Below, piece after piece: positions 4,766 to 7,445 of a stretch of 7,445 nt of DNA. Both the position numbers and the translations under genes were made by a program. Source of the DNA: RGIG4103 sp045644605 (GTDB lineage Bacteria; Bacillota; Clostridia; RUG12999); contig JAZRHB010000069.1 of assembly GCA_045644605.1 (NCBI GenBank), forward strand, positions 1 to 7,445. The letters are read 5' to 3'. The notes below the pieces were generated by a model, which was given only the letters and a program-made list of their open reading frames with translations, ran no database searches and had not been told where the DNA came from. How positions within the stretch are numbered: the stretch's first letter is position 1; each line of letters opens with the position of its first letter.

Positions 4766-7087
4766 ATGAAAATACCCGAAATAATAACTTATAAGAGAAT
4801 AACGGAGAATGCTGATGCAGAAGGATTTGTAAAATCTATTATTAAAAACGGTACTGCGGCAGCCGGAATTATAGGGCTTCTTATATCAAGAGGAACTCTG
4901 CTTGGCATAATGGCACCAATGGGACTTGCCTGGTACGCATCCTGCAGCGGTATGGAATCATCTTTTGTTGTAATGGCTTCTTGCATTATTGGCAGTCTTT
5001 TTATGAAAATGGGGATGCTTAAACTAAAATACATAGCTGCCATACTGCTTTTTTTTGCGGCGACAAAAGTGGTGCCGGAATCCCGCAGAAAAGAAGATGA
5101 TTTTATTCCAATGACGGCGGCGGGAGTCAATCTTGCGGTTGGTATTACGGCGGCGTTTATGTCAAGTTTTCCCATATACAATTTTATGATATGCCTGTTT
5201 GAATCAGCGGCGGTATGGGGAATGTGTATTCTGTTTACAAAATCTAAAAATGTAATTGAAAGAAAAGGACAAGTCTTTTCCGAGGATGAAAGTATTGCAA
5301 TAGCAATAATGACGGGAGCCGCTCTTGCAGGGCTTCAGGGTGCGGAAATTTTCGGGATAAAGCTTGCAAATATACTCAGTATGTATATTATTCTTTTTAG
5401 TGCATATAAAGGCGGTATTGCAATTTCGGGTGCAGTTGGTGCGGCACTTGGAATAATTGCGGGAATGTCGCAGGGGGACGCCCCTGCACTTGTGGGAGTA
5501 TATGCGTTTGTAGGTCTTATTGCCGGCATAACAAACCTTTTCGGCAAGGTAGGCGTTGTAGCGGCAGCGGTTGTATCAAATGCTGTATTTGCGGCATATT
5601 ACAATTCGTCAATAATAGTTCTTATAAATGTTGTAGAAATACTTATTGCGGGCACGGCATTTCTTTTTACACCGGATAAAACGCTCAAATTCATTGAAAA
5701 ATTCAGTATAAAATCCGAAACCTATAACCCGGCAAAAGGATATATGCTTCGTGTAAAATCGCAGACACTTCTTTGTATGAAAAGCATACGGAATATTCTT
5801 GAAGGAATGACGGCGGCGTTTGAGCCGGAGGCACATCCACCGGCGGAAGACAAAGCAATGGTACTCTGCGACAGACTTATGTACAAGGTGTGTGATAAAT
5901 GCAGTCTTAACAAATATTGCTGGTCAAAAAACTTTAAAGGAACATCCAAGCTTTTTGCGGCAATAATTCAGGCTCTTTATGACGGCGATGAAAAACGTCT
6001 TCACGAAATTGTATCACGAAAATGTGTAAAAGGCGATTTGCTTATTAGTACGGCAATAACCCTGCACGATATTTACCGCAGAGAAGACATTCTGGCAAAA
6101 CGCACAAAAGACAGTATTTCCTGCGTTACGGCTCAGTGGAACAAAATATCAGACCTTGCCACGCTTTGTGAAAAAAGAATTGAAAATATCGGGATAGGAT
6201 ATGAAACGATGTCATCGGATATAGGCAGAAGCCTTGCCGATAAGGGAATAAAAAATGCCGAAATAAGCACTGTAAAAAACGAGCTTGGCATTATGGAGGT
6301 TGTAATAAAAACCGATAAAGAAATTATGTTTGATGTAACCGAGCTTGTGGGCGATATAACGGAACGAAAAATGAAAATAACGGCGGAAATAGCTGAAAAG
6401 GACGCCTTTACGATATATCTCTACGAAAGTGAAAAGTTTGATTATGAAAACGCAGTAGCAACAATGGATAAACCCGGCGAAGCTTCTTCGGGTGACAGTG
6501 CATATTCTTTCACATCAGGTGGAATACTTTACCTTGTAATATGTGACGGAATGGGTAGCGGGGAAGAAGCCTCCTGTGAAAGCAGTAAAGCGGTCAGAAC
6601 TTTTGAAAAGCTGGTGCGCGGCGGTTTTGAAATGAAATCGGCGGTTGAAATAATAAACGCAGGACTTATAAGTAAAGGCGGCAGGGAATATTGTATAAGC
6701 CTTGACTGCTGCAGTGTAAACCTGTTTACCGGCAGTGTGGAAATGATAAAAGCGGGCGCGGCGGCAACGGTAATAAGAAACGGCGAAAACACAGAAATAG
6801 TAAGATATAATTCAATGCCTCTCGGCATTCTTGATATTGAAAATATAAATACTTATCACACAACCATTGAAACGGGCGGATTTATAGTAATGATGACAGA
6901 CGGCGTGCCCGATAATAAAGGTGACAGAAAGTATGGTGAAGATTTTGTTAAAAAAATAATTGAAATGAATTCAAACGGTCAGTCGGAAGAAATTGCAAAC
7001 TCGGTGCTTATGAGTACGGTCACCGGCGGCAGACCTAAAGACGATATGCTTGTAATGTGTACAAAAATATGTACCCCGATACAATAA
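4766..7087 (+). CDS. spoIIE: Stage II sporulation protein E (membrane PP2C-type phosphatase)
   Basis: Membrane serine phosphatase at the asymmetric division septum. It dephosphorylates SpoIIAA, freeing sigma-F in the forespore, and in B. subtilis also interacts with FtsZ. The 773 aa fit the family (B. subtilis about 827). Residues ~30-302 form a multi-span membrane domain of roughly 8-10 hydrophobic helices. A linker at ~303-560 carries a Cys cluster (C368, C376, C379, C385) as DKCSLNKYCW. The PP2C domain at ~565-768 has SGDS (575-578), DGMGSG (594-599, metal-binding Asp594), KAGAAATVIR, MPLGI, TDGV (Asp712) and a late DD pair (759-760), so the catalytic site looks complete. The start has AGGGGG 7 nt upstream. 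A small membrane-protein gene follows 9 nt after the stop, probably in the same transcript. Confidence 0.98.
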   Translation: MKIPEIITYKRITENADAEGFVKSIIKNGTAAAGIIGLLISRGTLLGIMAPMGLAWYASCSGMESSFVVMASCIIGSLFMKMGMLKLKYIAAILLFFAATKVVPESRRKEDDFIPMTAAGVNLAVGITAAFMSSFPIYNFMICLFESAAVWGMCILFTKSKNVIERKGQVFSEDESIAIAIMTGAALAGLQGAEIFGIKLANILSMYIILFSAYKGGIAISGAVGAALGIIAGMSQGDAPALVGVYAFVGLIAGITNLFGKVGVVAAAVVSNAVFAAYYNSSIIVLINVVEILIAGTAFLFTPDKTLKFIEKFSIKSETYNPAKGYMLRVKSQTLLCMKSIRNILEGMTAAFEPEAHPPAEDKAMVLCDRLMYKVCDKCSLNKYCWSKNFKGTSKLFAAIIQALYDGDEKRLHEIVSRKCVKGDLLISTAITLHDIYRREDILAKRTKDSISCVTAQWNKISDLATLCEKRIENIGIGYETMSSDIGRSLADKGIKNAEISTVKNELGIMEVVIKTDKEIMFDVTELVGDITERKMKITAEIAEKDAFTIYLYESEKFDYENAVATMDKPGEASSGDSAYSFTSGGILYLVICDGMGSGEEASCESSKAVRTFEKLVRGGFEMKSAVEIINAGLISKGGREYCISLDCCSVNLFTGSVEMIKAGAAATVIRNGENTEIVRYNSMPLGILDIENINTYHTTIETGGFIVMMTDGVPDNKGDRKYGEDFVKKIIEMNSNGQSEEIANSVLMSTVTGGRPKDDMLVMCTKICTPIQ

Positions 7088-7096
7088 GGAGGAATT

Positions 7097-7276
7097 ATGA
7101 TTAAACACGGAAAAGAAACAGACATAGTAAAAAAAGCGCAGGATATTATTGATAATTATGTAATATCCCAAACAAGACCGGCATGCACAAAACTGGGGAA
7201 AACAGATGTGTTTTTATGGAGTGCGGCAGCGGCGGCATCGGTTATGACGCTGACCCTTTATATATTAACAAGATAA
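7097..7276 (+). CDS. Small membrane protein downstream of spoIIE, 59 aa
   Basis: Reading frame from ATG 7097 to TAA 7274-7276, 9 nt after spoIIE, with AAGGAGG 4 nt upstream of the ATG. The product begins MIKHGKETDIVKKAQDIID, a charged, probably helical stretch of ~20 residues. A short linker with one Cys (residue 30) follows, and then a single C-terminal hydrophobic segment, VFLWSAAAAASVMTLTLYIL (38-57), ending in Thr-Arg. It looks like a small tail-anchored or single-span protein. I do not recognise a family. The strong ribosome binding site, tight spacing and a terminator starting at its stop codon support a real gene, co-expressed with spoIIE and so possibly active in early sporulation (inference). 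Confidence 0.75.
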   Translation: MIKHGKETDIVKKAQDIIDNYVISQTRPACTKLGKTDVFLWSAAAAASVMTLTLYILTR

Positions 7277-7309
7277 AAGAGGAGTGGAAATCCACTCCTC
7301 TTTATTATT
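7276..7309 (+). terminator. Intrinsic terminator of the spoIIE operon
   Basis: AAAGAGGAGTGG (7276-7287) pairs with CCACTCCTCTTT (7292-7303) around a 4-nt loop, followed by a weak T-rich tail (ATTATT). The stem begins in the stop codon of the 59-aa gene. Confidence 0.87.
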
Positions 7310-7359
7310 GTATAACGAAAACCACGCGATAGTCGCGTGGTTCAATAAAGGTTAACCGA

Positions 7360-7388
7360 TGAACAAAAATCCTCCGATGTGATATAAT
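7360..7388 (+). promoter_or_regulatory. Candidate promoter inside the leader hairpin
   Basis: -10 TATAAT (7383-7388) is preceded by TG-A (extended -10). A weak -35-like TGAACA (7360-7365) lies 17 bp upstream. The start would fall near 7395, after the left arm of the hairpin. Confidence 0.55.
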
Positions 7389-7429
7389 AAAGTCGACCTG
7401 CCAGTCGAAAAATACACATCGGAGGATTT
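7367..7429 (+). promoter_or_regulatory. Leader hairpin sequestering the ribosome binding site
   Basis: AAATCCTCCGATGTG (7367-7381) and CACATCGGAGGATTT (7415-7429) are a perfect 15-bp inverted repeat. The right arm contains GGAGGA, the only Shine-Dalgarno for the ATG at 7434. Inside lies a small hairpin, TCGAC/GTCGA (7393-7397 with 7404-7408). RNA read in from upstream would fold and hide the site. Confidence 0.8.
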
Positions 7430-7433
7430 ATCT

Positions 7434-7445
7434 ATGAAAAAAGAA
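7434..7445 (+). CDS. Start of a gene cut by the window edge, possibly tnpA
   Basis: ATG at 7434 followed by Lys-Lys-Glu codons, with GGAGGA 8 nt upstream. Only four codons are visible, so the product cannot be identified from sequence. The preceding hairpins suggest an IS200-type Y1 transposase. Confidence 0.4.

Larger units (their letters stand above)
7320..7445 (+). mobile_element. Probable left end of an IS200/IS605-type element (partial)
   Basis: Just past the spoIIE terminator is a perfect hairpin, AACCACGCGA, loop TAG, TCGCGTGGTT (7320-7342). This kind of subterminal palindrome marks IS200/IS605 ends, where TnpA binds hairpins instead of terminal inverted repeats. A second large inverted repeat (7367-7429) then covers the ribosome binding site of a gene starting at 7434, which is also a feature of IS200 tnpA leaders. 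The body of the element is outside the window, so neither the transposase nor the right end can be checked. Alternatives are a second terminator plus an unrelated gene with a leader hairpin. Confidence 0.45.

Overview
The window is AT-rich DNA from a spore-forming, low-GC Gram-positive bacterium, most likely a member of the Clostridia. The evidence is the rseP-ispG gene pair, the Firmicutes-type L13/S9 operon, a full-length spoIIE, strong GGAGG ribosome binding sites, and consensus sigma-A promoters followed by short hairpin/T-tract terminators. I cannot name a genus.

Plus strand, 1-2190: the C-terminal part of the site-2 protease RseP (5' end outside the window), ispG of the MEP isoprenoid pathway, and a YjcF-like GNAT acetyltransferase. 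They are packed with a 5-nt gap and then an overlap, so they read as one operon. It ends in a perfect 11-bp hairpin that works in both directions, because a minus-strand gene ends just beyond it.

Minus strand, 2193-3460: two tandem paralogous small membrane proteins of unknown function, each its own transcription unit with promoter and terminator. The downstream copy (2193-2696) is preceded by the most interesting item in the window. This is a compact 93-nt RNA candidate (2768-2860) with a 10-bp closing stem, two inner hairpins and a loop-junction pseudoknot. Its predicted transcription start falls on the first base of the closing stem, and an intrinsic terminator sits between it and the ribosome binding site. 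That is riboswitch-type architecture, and I could not match it from memory to a known class.

Minus strand, 3490-4533: rplM-rpsI, with a consensus promoter and a terminator. Between this operon and the membrane-protein genes lies a short plus-strand fossil that encodes the signature of CotJC/manganese catalase.

Plus strand, 4534-7309: spoIIE, divergent from rplM, with a promoter whose unusually long -35/-10 spacing recalls Spo0A-activated promoters. It is followed at 9 nt by a 59-codon membrane-protein gene and then a terminator.

7310-7445: two strong inverted repeats and the first codons of a gene. The arrangement looks like the left end of an IS200/IS605-type element with a tnpA whose ribosome binding site can be hidden in read-through RNA.
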